DNA of 47,211 bases, from positions 1 through 47,211 of the forward strand of contig PLMA01000041.1 of the NCBI GenBank assembly GCA_003141455.1, read 5' to 3'. A model generated the notes under the pieces. That model was not told the DNA's origin. It saw only the letters and a program-made list of their open reading frames with translations, and made no database searches. Both the position numbers and the translations under genes were made by a program. Source of the DNA: Chloroflexota bacterium. GTDB taxonomy: Bacteria > Chloroflexota > Limnocylindria > Limnocylindrales > CSP1-4. Below are positions 23,256 through 32,090 of this stretch, piece by piece; positions within the stretch are counted from its first letter, which is position 1; each line of letters starts with the position of its first letter.

Positions 23256-24464
23256 CTACCTTGCCTTGCCGAGGCTTGGGTCCTCAGGCACCGGGATGCC
23301 GAGTAGGAGCGGCAGTCCGATTCGGTTGGTGTAGATCGGGCGATAGCGATCCGTGTTGTACATCGAGGCGACGTCGATCGAGCGCGGCTTCTGGTCCGGG
23401 TTCGGCAGTGGCGAGTGGCTGTATTTGCCACCGCGGATTGCCACCATTCGGCCGCTGACGCCCTCCGCGACCAGGTTCATGGCCACGTTCGCGAAGGTGA
23501 TGCCGACGATGGAGTCGACCGCGTCCGGATCGCCGGAGCGCAGGTCGTAGGTGAGTTCGCTGGCCAAGGTCTCCTCGCCGGAGACGGACTGGATCTGGGA
23601 GGCCAGGATCTCCGCGATATTGGCCTTGTGCTTGTGGCCGAAGGAGTCGGGCGGGCCCCACTCGTCGATCTTGCCGCCTTCCCACATCGCGCCCTCGGCG
23701 GCGATGACGAAGGAGTAGTGGCTGGGGTTGTTGAGCTTGTCCTCCACGAGCAGTTCAACGAGATGGTCCAGGTTGAACTTGTACTCGGGGATAAGACAGC
23801 GGGCGCTGGTGACGTAGGCGGTGTACAGGGCGGTGAAGCCGGCGTCGCGGCCAAAGATCCGGAAGACGCCGATCCGTTCGTGAGAGCCCAGCGTGGTCCG
23901 CTGGCGGTTGATCGCGTCCTTCGCCCGGCTGATCGCGGTCGAGAAGCCGATGCAGTACTCGGTCCCCTGGACGTCGTTGTCCATCGTCTTGGGGACGGCG
24001 ATCAGCTTCACGCCGTTGTCGGCGAGGACCTGGCTGAAGCTCAGGGTGTCGTCGCCGCCGATCGGGATGAGGTAATCGAGGCCAAGGCGCTCGATGTTCT
24101 CCAAAACGATGGGCGTGAGGTTGTAAACGCCATCCTTCGTTTCGAGCTGCTTGAGGCGATCTGGCCCGATGTGGGCCGGGAGCTTGGCCGCCTTCATCTT
24201 GCGGGCGTTCGTGCGGGAGGTGTGCAGCCACGTGCCGCCGGTCCGGTCGATCGCGCGGGTGTTGTTGCGATCGAGCGGGACGATGTAGTCCTCATCCAGG
24301 CCGGGGCCCGGCTTCATGTTCGTGAGGCCTTCCCAGCCGCGCCGGATCCCGTAGACCTCGTACCCAATTTCGGTGGCGCGATACACGACACTCTTGATGA
24401 CGGAATTCAGACCGGGGACGTCGCCGCCGCCGGTGAGGATGCCGATACGCGGGGTTCGAGCCAT
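23256..24464 (-). CDS. pfp: 6-phosphofructokinase, pyrophosphate-dependent type
   Basis: 402 aa. Phosphorylates fructose 6-phosphate, or runs in reverse. N-terminal GILTGGGDVPGLN (8-20) binds the phosphoryl donor. Two residues indicate PPi rather than ATP: D139 in GGDDT, where ATP enzymes have Gly, and K159 in PKTMDND, where ATP enzymes have Gly (PGT). The substrate region IGVFRIFGRDAGF and the late IAAEGAMWEGG are conserved. The length suits the single-domain PPi family rather than the 320-aa bacterial ATP enzymes. Ribosome site GGAAGG precedes the ATG; TAAGAT (24530-24525, minus) is a candidate -10. A PPi enzyme makes glycolysis reversible at this step. Confidence 0.88.
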   Translation of the reverse strand: MARTPRIGILTGGGDVPGLNSVIKSVVYRATEIGYEVYGIRRGWEGLTNMKPGPGLDEDYIVPLDRNNTRAIDRTGGTWLHTSRTNARKMKAAKLPAHIGPDRLKQLETKDGVYNLTPIVLENIERLGLDYLIPIGGDDTLSFSQVLADNGVKLIAVPKTMDNDVQGTEYCIGFSTAISRAKDAINRQRTTLGSHERIGVFRIFGRDAGFTALYTAYVTSARCLIPEYKFNLDHLVELLVEDKLNNPSHYSFVIAAEGAMWEGGKIDEWGPPDSFGHKHKANIAEILASQIQSVSGEETLASELTYDLRSGDPDAVDSIVGITFANVAMNLVAEGVSGRMVAIRGGKYSHSPLPNPDQKPRSIDVASMYNTDRYRPIYTNRIGLPLLLGIPVPEDPSLGKAR

Positions 24465-24664
24465 GCCTGCCTTCCGTGGATGTTCTGGCGCAGCCGGCGA
24501 AGCGGCCGCATTGATTACTTCCGTATCTTAAGGCGTGCGGGGCGATCGGCGGCGGTCCGAACAGCACGAAACGCCGTCGTCCGCGTCACGCCCGCCTGGG
24601 CCGCGTGGCCCAGAGCGTCGCGGCGCGTGGCACGCGGGCTACACCTCGTCCCTGCCCGCGCCCC

Positions 24665-25543
24665 CTACGGCTCGAAGCGATAACGGAGGAAGAGGTCGTC
24701 GCCAGCGCGACGAACCCAGGCCAGGCTGGCCCAGCGGCCCCGGCCGCCCCCGATGCTCGTACCCTCGACGAGGGCCAGGCGCCGGGCGGTGGCATCCCGT
24801 CCGACAACCTGCGGCGCCACGGTCAGAAACAGCTCGTCGATCAAGCGGGCTCCCAGCAGATCGCCAAAGAGGTGCGGCCCGCCCTCGCACAGGGCGAGGC
24901 GCGCGCCGGTGCCACGGACTACCTCCAGCACCGCGCTTGCCGCGACCCGCTTGTCGTCGCCCGCCACCTTGACCTGCACATGCGGGGCCAGGGGAAGCTT
25001 CGCGAGGCGCTCCGCGCCCGCCTCGGTGGTGGCCACGACCACCGGCACGTCGGGATCGTTGAGGCCCGCGTGTGTGGCATCCAGGTCGCCGCTTGCGGTG
25101 ACGATGATCGTCGTGGGTTGTGGGGCCAGCCGCATCTCGGAGCGCCACCCCGCGAAGAAGTCGGCCAGCTCCGGCTCAACGAATCGGGCAGTCCACACGT
25201 GCTTGCGGCCGACCCGCACAGTTCCGGCGCCTACGACTACCACGTCCGCGAGGCCGCGCAGCAGGGACATCATGAATCGGTCGGCCTCGGAGAAGCCGCT
25301 GATCTCGCCCCCGCCGGCGCTGGGCTCGCTCGGGCCCAGCGAGACGGCGCCGTCGATGGTCGACACGAAATTGGCGACGATGGTAGGGCGATCCAGCCGA
25401 AGCTCGACCGTCAGCTCGCCGCTGAATCGACTCGCCAGTCCGGGCGGTAGGGGGCCGCCTCGCAGATCGACCAGGCCGGCGCGAGCTTCATCGGGCGCCT
25501 GCCACAGCTTCTGGAGCGTGAGCCCCTCGCTTCGACCGGCCAT
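24665..25543 (-). CDS. RibD C-terminal-domain reductase (DHFR-like)
   Basis: 292 aa. A single RibD_C/dihydrofolate-reductase-like fold: VANFVSTIDGAVSLG near 55-69, LADVVVVGAGTVRVGRK near 97-113, and LALCEGGPHLFGDLL near 214-228, which bind NADPH and the pteridine or pyrimidine. The deaminase half of bifunctional RibD is absent. It lies 8 nt after folE, so both form an operon. With ThyX also in the window, this protein could reduce a pteridine or pyrimidine intermediate, as the actinobacterial RibD-like protein Rv2671 is known to act weakly as a dihydrofolate reductase; that role is an inference here. Confidence 0.82.
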   Translation of the reverse strand: MAGRSEGLTLQKLWQAPDEARAGLVDLRGGPLPPGLASRFSGELTVELRLDRPTIVANFVSTIDGAVSLGPSEPSAGGGEISGFSEADRFMMSLLRGLADVVVVGAGTVRVGRKHVWTARFVEPELADFFAGWRSEMRLAPQPTTIIVTASGDLDATHAGLNDPDVPVVVATTEAGAERLAKLPLAPHVQVKVAGDDKRVAASAVLEVVRGTGARLALCEGGPHLFGDLLGARLIDELFLTVAPQVVGRDATARRLALVEGTSIGGGRGRWASLAWVRRAGDDLFLRYRFEP

Positions 25544-25551
25544 TGACTACC

Positions 25552-26307
25552 TCACTCGTGAACGCCGCGCCCCAACCCGCACAGATCGTAGAACTCCGCC
25601 CGCAGTGCCGGGCTGGTCTCGTACGCACCGCGGAACGCGGTGGTGCGGGTCATGGGATGGACCTCTCGGACACCGCGCATCTGGGTGCAGAGGTGGTGCG
25701 CCTCCATGTACACGGCCACGCCGTGCGGCTCGGTCAGCTCGGCCAGCGTCTCGGCGATCTCGTGGGTCATCCTCTCCTGGACGCCGAAACGGCGAGTGGC
25801 GATGCGAACCAGCCGCGTCAGCTTGCTGATGCCGATGATGTGCTCGTGGGCGATGTAGCCGACGAAGGCGCGGCCGACAAACGGCAGGACATGATGCTCG
25901 CACAGGGCGGTGAATGGGATGGGCCCTTCGACCACCTGGGACAGCTCGCAGCTGGCGCCGCCGTAGCACTCGGTCGGGAAGACGGTCACGAGCTTGGGAT
26001 CGCCGTCGTAGCCTTCGGTCGAGTCGAATAGGGCGCGGACGAATCGCCGCGGCGTGTCGCGAGTGCCGGGCTTGTCCACCTTGAGCCCAAAAGCGGCAAG
26101 CATCTCGGCCACGTTAGCTTCGAATCGGGCCCAGTCGCCAGGGGCGATCGCGGCCCGGCGGAGGCGGACCTCCGGGTCGTCCAATTCGATCGGGATCCTG
26201 GCGTTCGATCGGTGGATCACGCCGTCGAAGTCATCGTCCGGGCCGTCGGTGGCGCCGCGAAGAAGCGGTCCGTGGGTGTGCGGCTCGGTGGAACGGTGCT
26301 GATCCAT
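25552..26307 (-). CDS. folE: GTP cyclohydrolase I
   Basis: 251 aa. Converts GTP to dihydroneopterin triphosphate, the first step of folate synthesis. Zinc ligands C136 and H139 in LCEHHVLPF, and C207 in HHLCTQMRGV; the HEHIIGISKL substrate region follows the first motif. The N-terminal 45 residues are variable, and the catalytic core (about 55-245) is of normal length. Start fixed by GGAGGT 4 nt before the ATG. First gene of an operon with the RibD_C reductase. Confidence 0.95.
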   Translation of the reverse strand: MDQHRSTEPHTHGPLLRGATDGPDDDFDGVIHRSNARIPIELDDPEVRLRRAAIAPGDWARFEANVAEMLAAFGLKVDKPGTRDTPRRFVRALFDSTEGYDGDPKLVTVFPTECYGGASCELSQVVEGPIPFTALCEHHVLPFVGRAFVGYIAHEHIIGISKLTRLVRIATRRFGVQERMTHEIAETLAELTEPHGVAVYMEAHHLCTQMRGVREVHPMTRTTAFRGAYETSPALRAEFYDLCGLGRGVHE

Positions 26308-26409
26308 GAAGACCTCCAGTTTCAAGGAGGCAACTATGAGGCCTGGCCGGGCTGGGCGGGCCGGAGGCCGGCATTCGAGTCGGTGCTGGGAACGATCCGT
26401 GGCCAACGA

Positions 26410-26901
26410 TCAGGACGCGGCAGGGTCCGCCTCTTCCTGGTCCGCCTCTTCCTGGCCCGCCAGCGCGAACGATGAGAGCCCTGCCAGGACCATGGCCGCG
26501 GCCACCACGAGAGCCGCGTTCGACCTGCCCATCGTCGAAGACATCACCTGGGTCAGGAAGTTGGCGATCGGCTCCGGGGCAACCGGCGGCGCTCCGTTGA
26601 CGCTCCAGGCGAGTCTGGCGACCAGGAACCCATCGAACAGGATGAACCCGCCCACGACGAGGTAGACCAGCCCGACTATCTGGTCTCGCATCCACCACGC
26701 AACCGCGGCCACCGCCAGCCCTCCGCCCGCCGCGATCAAGTAGGAGACCGAATAGGCGAGGCTCGCGGGCGCGATGTCGTAGTTGTGCCCGGCCTGCGCC
26801 ACGGCCTCATTTACGACGTTGCCGTCGAACCAGGCGGTGATCCACAGCGCCAGAAAGGGTACGAGCGCCGCAATCGCCAGGCGCTTCGGTCGGCTGGTCA
26901 T
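26410..26901 (-). CDS. Four-helix membrane protein
   Basis: 163 aa with membrane segments at about 10-27, 45-67, 74-97 and 126-147, then an acidic tail with a duplicated QEEAD. No family recognised. ATG 26901 is chosen because GGAG lies 6 nt upstream; a GTG four codons earlier is less well placed. It is 102 bp upstream of folE on the same strand. Confidence 0.6.
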   Translation of the reverse strand: MTSRPKRLAIAALVPFLALWITAWFDGNVVNEAVAQAGHNYDIAPASLAYSVSYLIAAGGGLAVAAVAWWMRDQIVGLVYLVVGGFILFDGFLVARLAWSVNGAPPVAPEPIANFLTQVMSSTMGRSNAALVVAAAMVLAGLSSFALAGQEEADQEEADPAAS

Positions 26902-26986
26902 CTGACTCTCCACATCGTGCGGCTACGTCGTCCGAAGCATCGGACCGTGGGCGGGCGCGGTCAAGGCTGCGGACCGCCGCATCAGG

Positions 26987-27409
26987 CTAGAGCCGGCGCA
27001 GCTCCGTGGCTTCGCCTTCGGCGATGGCACGGGCGCACGTCGGACAGAACCAGCGCGCCTCGAGCGGAGTTCCGCAGCTCTGATGGCGCAGGACGTCGTC
27101 CGACTCGGTCCGCGACCCCCAGTCGGCCAGCAGCCGCAGCGCCCCGGCCAGCTCGCGCCCCTCCGCCGTCAGCTCGTAGCTGAGGCGGAGCGGGCGTTGC
27201 GAGTAGGGTCGTGCGACGAGGACTCGCTCGCGCTCGAGGCGCTTGAGCCGGTCCGACAGGATGTTCGGGGCGATCCCGGGAAGCGCGGCCGCGAGGTCGT
27301 TGAAGCGACGCGCGCCGTCGAGCAGCGATTCCACGAGTAGCAGGCTCCAGCGGTCGCCGACGCGGTCGAGGGCGGCCTGAAGCGGGGAAGGGCTGGGCTG
27401 GTCGGTCAC
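26987..27409 (-). CDS. HxlR-family regulator with C-terminal zinc ribbon
   Basis: 140 aa. The HxlR winged helix-turn-helix covers residues 8-98 (VGDRWSLLLVESLLDGARRF, then APNILSDRLKRLE). The C-terminal 40 residues add H109-x2-C112-x9-C122-x2-C125, a likely zinc ribbon or redox switch that most HxlR proteins lack. HxlR proteins often sense reactive electrophiles or oxidants through cysteines. It is divergent from an HtrA-like protease gene, and an inverted repeat sits between the two, so it probably controls both. The other side of the gene (26902-26986) is a short gap. Confidence 0.87.
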   Translation of the reverse strand: MTDQPSPSPLQAALDRVGDRWSLLLVESLLDGARRFNDLAAALPGIAPNILSDRLKRLERERVLVARPYSQRPLRLSYELTAEGRELAGALRLLADWGSRTESDDVLRHQSCGTPLEARWFCPTCARAIAEGEATELRRL

Positions 27410-27455
27410 GGCTCAATGGTAGCGAGTCCGGGGTTGCGCCGGATGGGGTTGTGTT

Positions 27456-27478
27456 GTAACTTGCAACTCGCTAGTTAC
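27456..27478. promoter_or_regulatory. Inverted repeat between the HxlR and protease genes
   Basis: GTAACTTGC-AACTC-GCTAGTTAC: 9-bp arms matching at 8 positions around a 5-bp centre. It lies 47 bp from the HxlR start and 75 bp from the protease start, with TAAC/GTTA edges like known HxlR operators. Confidence 0.65.
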
Positions 27479-27552
27479 ATGCCCACGGCGGGCCACGAAC
27501 TACCGGCCGCCGCGGGCGGCGCAGCGGACGAGAGACCAGGAGAAGACGGAAC

Positions 27553-28479
27553 ATGGGCGCACTGGAAGAACTACAGCAGGCAATTGCGAAGGTGGCGGAG
27601 CGCACGGCGCCGGCCGTCGTCGGTATCGGCGGGCACTGGCGCCGAGGGTCCGGCGTGATAGTCGCGCAGAATCGGGTTCTGACGAACGCCCACAACGTCC
27701 ACGGCGACGGCGCAACGTGCGTCTTCGCGGACGGCCGGAAGGAACGTGGCCGTCTTCTCGGCGAGGACATGGACGGCGACCTGGCCGTGATCGAAGTAGA
27801 CACGGCCGGCGCGAAACCACTGCCCTGGCCGAGCGGAGCGCTCCCGACCGTCGGGACCGCGGTCTTCGCCGTCGTCAGCGCACCGAGCGGAGGCGTCCGG
27901 ACGACCATCGGGCTTGTCTCCGGCGTGGAGCGGTCCTTTCGCGGACCGGGCGGACGGCTCATCGGCGGCAGCATCGAACACACGGCCCCGCTCGCGTCGG
28001 GTTCGTCGGGCAGTCCCATCGTCGACGCCGAAGGACGGCTCGTGGGGCTGAATACGCAGAGGCTCGGCGAGGGCTTCTACCTGGCGCTCCCGGCCGATGA
28101 GAGCCTGAAAGCCCGAATCGACGCTCTTGGCCGTGGGGAATCCACGGTCCGGCCCAGGCTCGGCATCGCCGTGGCGCCCGGCCACGTGGCCCGACATCTG
28201 CGCCGAGCGGTTGGACTTCCGGACCGTGAGGGCGTCCTCGTTCGCGGCGTCGAGCCGGAGAGCCCTGCCGATGCGGCAGGGATACGCGAGGGCGACCTCA
28301 TCGTCGCCGCTGCCGGCGCACCGATCACGAATCCCGACGAGCTTCACGCGGCGCTGGACGAGGCCGGTGCCGGCAAGAAGGCCGTCGCCGTCAAGCTCGA
28401 GCTGGGCCTGGTGCGTGGCGCCGAGGAGCTGACGGTCAAGGTCGATCTCGCGGCTGGATCCTCGAAACCGGCCGACTGA
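27553..28479 (+). CDS. HtrA-like trypsin-type protease with PDZ domain, apparently cytoplasmic
   Basis: 308 aa. Chymotrypsin-like domain (about 15-185) with catalytic triad H47 (TNAHNV), D76 (GDLAVI) and S152 (GSSGSP), followed by one PDZ domain (about 195-300; GVLVRGVEPESPADAAGI near 225). Unlike DegP/DegS/HtrA there is no signal peptide or membrane anchor, so it should act in the cytoplasm. Ribosome site AGGAGAAG before the ATG. Divergent from an HxlR regulator with a shared operator. Probable role: degradation or refolding of damaged proteins under the stress sensed by the regulator (inference). Confidence 0.88.
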   Translation: MGALEELQQAIAKVAERTAPAVVGIGGHWRRGSGVIVAQNRVLTNAHNVHGDGATCVFADGRKERGRLLGEDMDGDLAVIEVDTAGAKPLPWPSGALPTVGTAVFAVVSAPSGGVRTTIGLVSGVERSFRGPGGRLIGGSIEHTAPLASGSSGSPIVDAEGRLVGLNTQRLGEGFYLALPADESLKARIDALGRGESTVRPRLGIAVAPGHVARHLRRAVGLPDREGVLVRGVEPESPADAAGIREGDLIVAAAGAPITNPDELHAALDEAGAGKKAVAVKLELGLVRGAEELTVKVDLAAGSSKPAD

Positions 28480-28583
28480 GAGGGCCCGCCGGGCACTCCG
28501 GAGCCGACGCGGGCACCCTGGACGGCGCAGCCTCCAACGCACATAGGCCCCACGGTGGCGCCAGCGTGCGCCATGATTGGGGA

Positions 28584-30134
28584 ATGGCAGTCACAAGCGG
28601 CGCCGCCAAACGGAGCGCCGCCCCAACTCTGATCGGGGTCGACATCGGGACGGCTTTCATCAAGGCTGCGCTCGTGGCACCGGGGAGTGGCGTGCTCCAC
28701 GTCGCTCGCCGGCCCACCGAGACCCACGCCGTCCGCGGCGGAGGGGCCTACCACAAGCCCGGCGAGCTGCTCGGCGCGGTGGATTCGGCCATCGCCGAGT
28801 GCGTGGCTGCCGCCACGCACTCCCATCTGGCCCGCCCGAGCGGCATCGGTATCGCCAGCATGGCCGAGTCCGGCGTCCCCGTAGACCGGCGAAACCTGCC
28901 CGTCGGCGACATCCTGGCCTGGCACGACTCTCGGCCGGAGCGCCAGGCGGCATGGCTGGAGCGGCAGATCGGCGCGCCGGCGCTCTTCGCGCGGACGGGC
29001 TTGCGGCCGGATCCCAAGTACTCGTTGACGAAGTTGCTTTGGATCCGCGAGCACCGAGCCGCGGACTTCACGCGTTTGCGCCGGTGGGCCGGCGTGGCGG
29101 AGCTGGCGGCCCTGACCCTCACCGGCAAGCTGGCCACCAACGCGTCCCTGGCCTGCCGCACGCTCACCTTCGACGTCTCCATTCGGGCCTGGGATGCGGA
29201 GCTACTGGCACTGGCAAGTCTCGAACCCGAGAACATGCCGGAGGTGCTGCCGCTCGGGCAGGCGGTTGGCGGGCTGACCGACTCCGCCGCAAAGCGGCTC
29301 GGGTTGCCGGCCGGCACGCCCGTGGCCATAGCCGGCCACGACCACCTGGCGGCCGCTCTGGGTGCCGGCGTCACGAAGCTCGGCGACGCGCTCGACTCCA
29401 TGGGCAGCGCCGAGGCCACCCTGCTCGTGACCGCGGAGCCGGCTCTCACCGAGGAGGTTCGGCGGGGCGGATTCTCAACGGGCTGCCACGCGGTCGACGG
29501 CCTGGCCTACGTGTCCGGCGGATTGCAGTCGTCGGGCGCTCTGGTGGACTGGTTCATCGACACGTTCCTCGCCGAGACGTCCGAGAGCGCGGATCGATAC
29601 GCGCGCTTCATGGAGCTGCTTGCCAGCGCCGCCCCAGGCCCGGTCGAGCCGATCGTTCGCCCGTATCTTCGCGGCCGGACGGCGCCACATCGCGATCCGT
29701 CGGCGAGCCTGGAGTTCGAAGGGCTGCGCGCGACTCACCGCCTGCCAGATCTGGCCGCCGCCGTGGTTGACGGTGCCGCGTACCACGTCCGCTGGATGCT
29801 CGACGAGCTAGCCCGCATCACCGCCACTCCCCTGGATCGGGTGAAGCTGACCGGCGGCGGGGCGCGGAACCGGCGCTGGGTGATCGCGAAGGCGGCCCTG
29901 GGCCCCGGCCGCCTGGAGATCGTGCGGACCGAGGAGGCCGCCGCTCTGGGCGCGGCACTGGTGGCGGGTGTCGCCGCCGGGGCGTACGCGTCGGTGGCGG
30001 AGGCTCTCGCCGACGCCTCTCCCTTCGATCGCGCCACTGCCCCGGCTACGATCCGCGAGCGGTACGACAACGCCTACCTGGATCGCTGGTTGCCGGCGGT
30101 CACGGCGCGGCTGCGCCAGAGCGGATTGGCGTAG
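28584..30134 (+). CDS. FGGY-family carbohydrate kinase
   Basis: 516 aa. N-terminal ATPase motif GVDIGTAFIKAAL, central AIAGHDHLAAALGAG carrying the catalytic Asp, and C-terminal LTGGGARNRRW for nucleotide binding, in the order of xylulokinase/glycerol kinase. The sugar cannot be told from sequence: no transporter or isomerase is adjacent. CATGAT lies 6 nt before the ATG, so the transcript may be leaderless. Downstream is a convergent lipoprotein gene. Confidence 0.87.
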   Translation: MAVTSGAAKRSAAPTLIGVDIGTAFIKAALVAPGSGVLHVARRPTETHAVRGGGAYHKPGELLGAVDSAIAECVAAATHSHLARPSGIGIASMAESGVPVDRRNLPVGDILAWHDSRPERQAAWLERQIGAPALFARTGLRPDPKYSLTKLLWIREHRAADFTRLRRWAGVAELAALTLTGKLATNASLACRTLTFDVSIRAWDAELLALASLEPENMPEVLPLGQAVGGLTDSAAKRLGLPAGTPVAIAGHDHLAAALGAGVTKLGDALDSMGSAEATLLVTAEPALTEEVRRGGFSTGCHAVDGLAYVSGGLQSSGALVDWFIDTFLAETSESADRYARFMELLASAAPGPVEPIVRPYLRGRTAPHRDPSASLEFEGLRATHRLPDLAAAVVDGAAYHVRWMLDELARITATPLDRVKLTGGGARNRRWVIAKAALGPGRLEIVRTEEAAALGAALVAGVAAGAYASVAEALADASPFDRATAPATIRERYDNAYLDRWLPAVTARLRQSGLA

Positions 30135-30182
30135 CCGGCGCCGCGCCTCGGCTCCCCGCACGCTGGTGGTGCCCTGGCACCG

Positions 30183-31433
30183 TCACTTGAAGGCTGCCGA
30201 CTGCGATCCCACCAGGTCCACCAGGTTTCCGAGGGCTATGTTCACGTCGACTACGTGCAGGCCCCAGGCTGGACTCTGGGACCTGGCGACCACGGGTCGA
30301 TGGTCGTTCGCGCCGCCGGTCCGGTCGATCTGGAGCCACGTAGCCCCGCCCGTGCTCTTGCAGTGGGCTGAGTATTCGCCGGGGTACGAGACGAACGGAG
30401 TGGCGGCAAGGGGCGTGGCCGCGGCGCCACCCACCAGGAGAGAGAGCCCCGTCGTCGGGAAGTAGGGACGCAGGATGCCGCTTCCGCCGGCAGGCGCCGC
30501 GGGGTTCACGCACAGGATCTGCAGGGGGATTGTCGAGGCGGCGCCGAAGGGATTCAGAACGGAGCCTGTCCGCCCGAAGACGGCGTCGGCTGGAGGCGTC
30601 GTGTCGAAGCTCGAGTAGGCGACTACGCAGCCGGTCTGCGTCGCCGAGCTGCAAGCCGGAACGTTCGCGAAGTCGCCGCCCACCGACTTGCCCACCGGCA
30701 CCGTCACGTTGCCGCCCATTAGCAGCGCGGACACGAACAGGCGGCGCGTGTCCGGGTTGGCGTCTATCTCGTACTTGATGAGGGCGGTCAGCATGAACGC
30801 CCCCTGCGAGTGGCCGATGAGCACGACGCCACGGCCGTGGTTGTAGTTGGCCAGGTAGTCGCGCCACGCCGAGCCGACACCGCCGTAGGCGATCAGTGCG
30901 GCCGCGAAGTTGATATCGCCCGGTTTCGCGATGGCGGCGAGGGTCAGCTGTGGGTAGATCGGCGCGTAGACACGACAGACCCGCGAGAACAGGGCCGCCT
31001 GCGCGATCGCCACGGCCCGCTCTTCGGGGTCGATGGTCAGGTTGGCATTGATCGTCTTCTGGCGACTGACGGTCGGGTAGACGTAGAAACAGTCGATCGG
31101 TGGGTCGGTGGCCGGGGCGGCCGGCTCCACGGTCTTCGTCCCGGAAGCATCGATCACGGTTGCGTCGAGGTTGCCGGTGCAGGGGTCGTCGGCGAGGCCG
31201 GGCTTGCAGAGCCAGACGGTGTCGTCAGGGACGGCGGATGGGGCGATCGAAGCGGGGACGACCGAAGCGGGGGCGGCCGAAGCGAGCGAAGCCGAAGGCG
31301 ATGGACCGACTGGTAGGGTCGACTGGCCGGCAGCCGTCCCGTTGATCGCGGTCGAACCCGGCGTGGAGACTGCGGAGCCACAGGCCGCCACCAGAATGGC
31401 CGCGATGGCGAGCAGAAGGGTCGTTCGTCGCAT
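30183..31433 (-). CDS. DUF3089 alpha/beta-hydrolase lipoprotein
   Basis: 416 aa. N-terminal lipoprotein signal with lipobox LVAAC at residues 14-18, a Ser/Ala/Pro-rich linker (about 20-75), then a DUF3089-type alpha/beta hydrolase: CFYVYPTVS, RVCRVYAPIYPQ, and nucleophile elbow GHSQGAF. Probably a secreted esterase or lipase tethered to the membrane; substrate unknown. The start is placed at the ATG giving the lipoprotein signal; the longer open frame upstream overlaps the divergent VOC gene and its sequence is not protein-like. Cysteines in the domain may form disulfides. Confidence 0.85.
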   Translation of the reverse strand: MRRTTLLLAIAAILVAACGSAVSTPGSTAINGTAAGQSTLPVGPSPSASLASAAPASVVPASIAPSAVPDDTVWLCKPGLADDPCTGNLDATVIDASGTKTVEPAAPATDPPIDCFYVYPTVSRQKTINANLTIDPEERAVAIAQAALFSRVCRVYAPIYPQLTLAAIAKPGDINFAAALIAYGGVGSAWRDYLANYNHGRGVVLIGHSQGAFMLTALIKYEIDANPDTRRLFVSALLMGGNVTVPVGKSVGGDFANVPACSSATQTGCVVAYSSFDTTPPADAVFGRTGSVLNPFGAASTIPLQILCVNPAAPAGGSGILRPYFPTTGLSLLVGGAAATPLAATPFVSYPGEYSAHCKSTGGATWLQIDRTGGANDHRPVVARSQSPAWGLHVVDVNIALGNLVDLVGSQSAAFK

Positions 31434-31614
31434 TCGAGCATGGTCGCCCCAAATGAGGATTCGCGTCGAGCGGTTGCCGGTCATCCCTCCAGCTGCAGCT
31501 CTGCAGACCGAAACCGCGCTCGAGGCCGATCCGCCAGCCGGATCGTCCCTGGTCCCAGCCGGGAGCCACGCTCTAGGCTTGTCGCCTGCGTTCCATTCCC
31601 CACAGGAGCAAGCC

Positions 31615-31983
31615 ATGGCCCGCGTGATCCACTTCGAGATCTCCGCCGACGACCCCAAGCGAGCGGTCCGGTTCTACGAACAGGCGTTGGGCTGGAAGTT
31701 CCAGGAGTACCCGGGAGGCGGGATGGACTACTGGCTCGCAGGCACCGGGCCCGATAGCTCGCCCGGCATCGACGGCGCGATCCAGGGCCGCTCGGCCCCC
31801 GGCGAGAGCACCGTGAACACCGTCGCCGTGGAGAAGCTCGAGGCGTCGATGGACGCCGTTCGGAAGGCCGGCGGCACGATTGTGGGAGAGATCATGGAGA
31901 TCCCTGACATCGGTCGCGTCGTCTACGCCACCGATACCGAGGGCAACCGCTTCGGGATGCTCGAGGCCCTGCCGCGGGCCTAG
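31615..31983 (+). CDS. VOC-superfamily (glyoxalase-like) protein
   Basis: 122 aa, one VOC module: VIHFEISADDPKRAVRFYEQ at 4-23 is the typical first beta-alpha unit, ending ATDTEGNRFGMLE with a Glu that often binds metal. Such proteins act in glyoxal detoxification, dioxygenation or antibiotic resistance, and the small ones are often uncharacterised. A TAGGCT box lies at 31574-31579, and AGGAG before the ATG supports the start. Stand-alone gene. Confidence 0.85.
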   Translation: MARVIHFEISADDPKRAVRFYEQALGWKFQEYPGGGMDYWLAGTGPDSSPGIDGAIQGRSAPGESTVNTVAVEKLEASMDAVRKAGGTIVGEIMEIPDIGRVVYATDTEGNRFGMLEALPRA

Positions 31984-32078
31984 CGAGGTCGCCTGAGTCT
32001 CGACCCGTCGCTCGCGGCCACCCGATCCGCGGCGCGGCCCACCCCGGTCGTGGAGCGGACCCACTGCGACCTCAAGCG

Positions 32079-32090
32079 TAGGATTGACCC
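32079..32090 (+). promoter_or_regulatory. Leaderless -10 element of msrA
   Basis: TAGGAT (32079-32084) followed by 6 nt and the ATG at 32091; no ribosome site. Confidence 0.5.
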
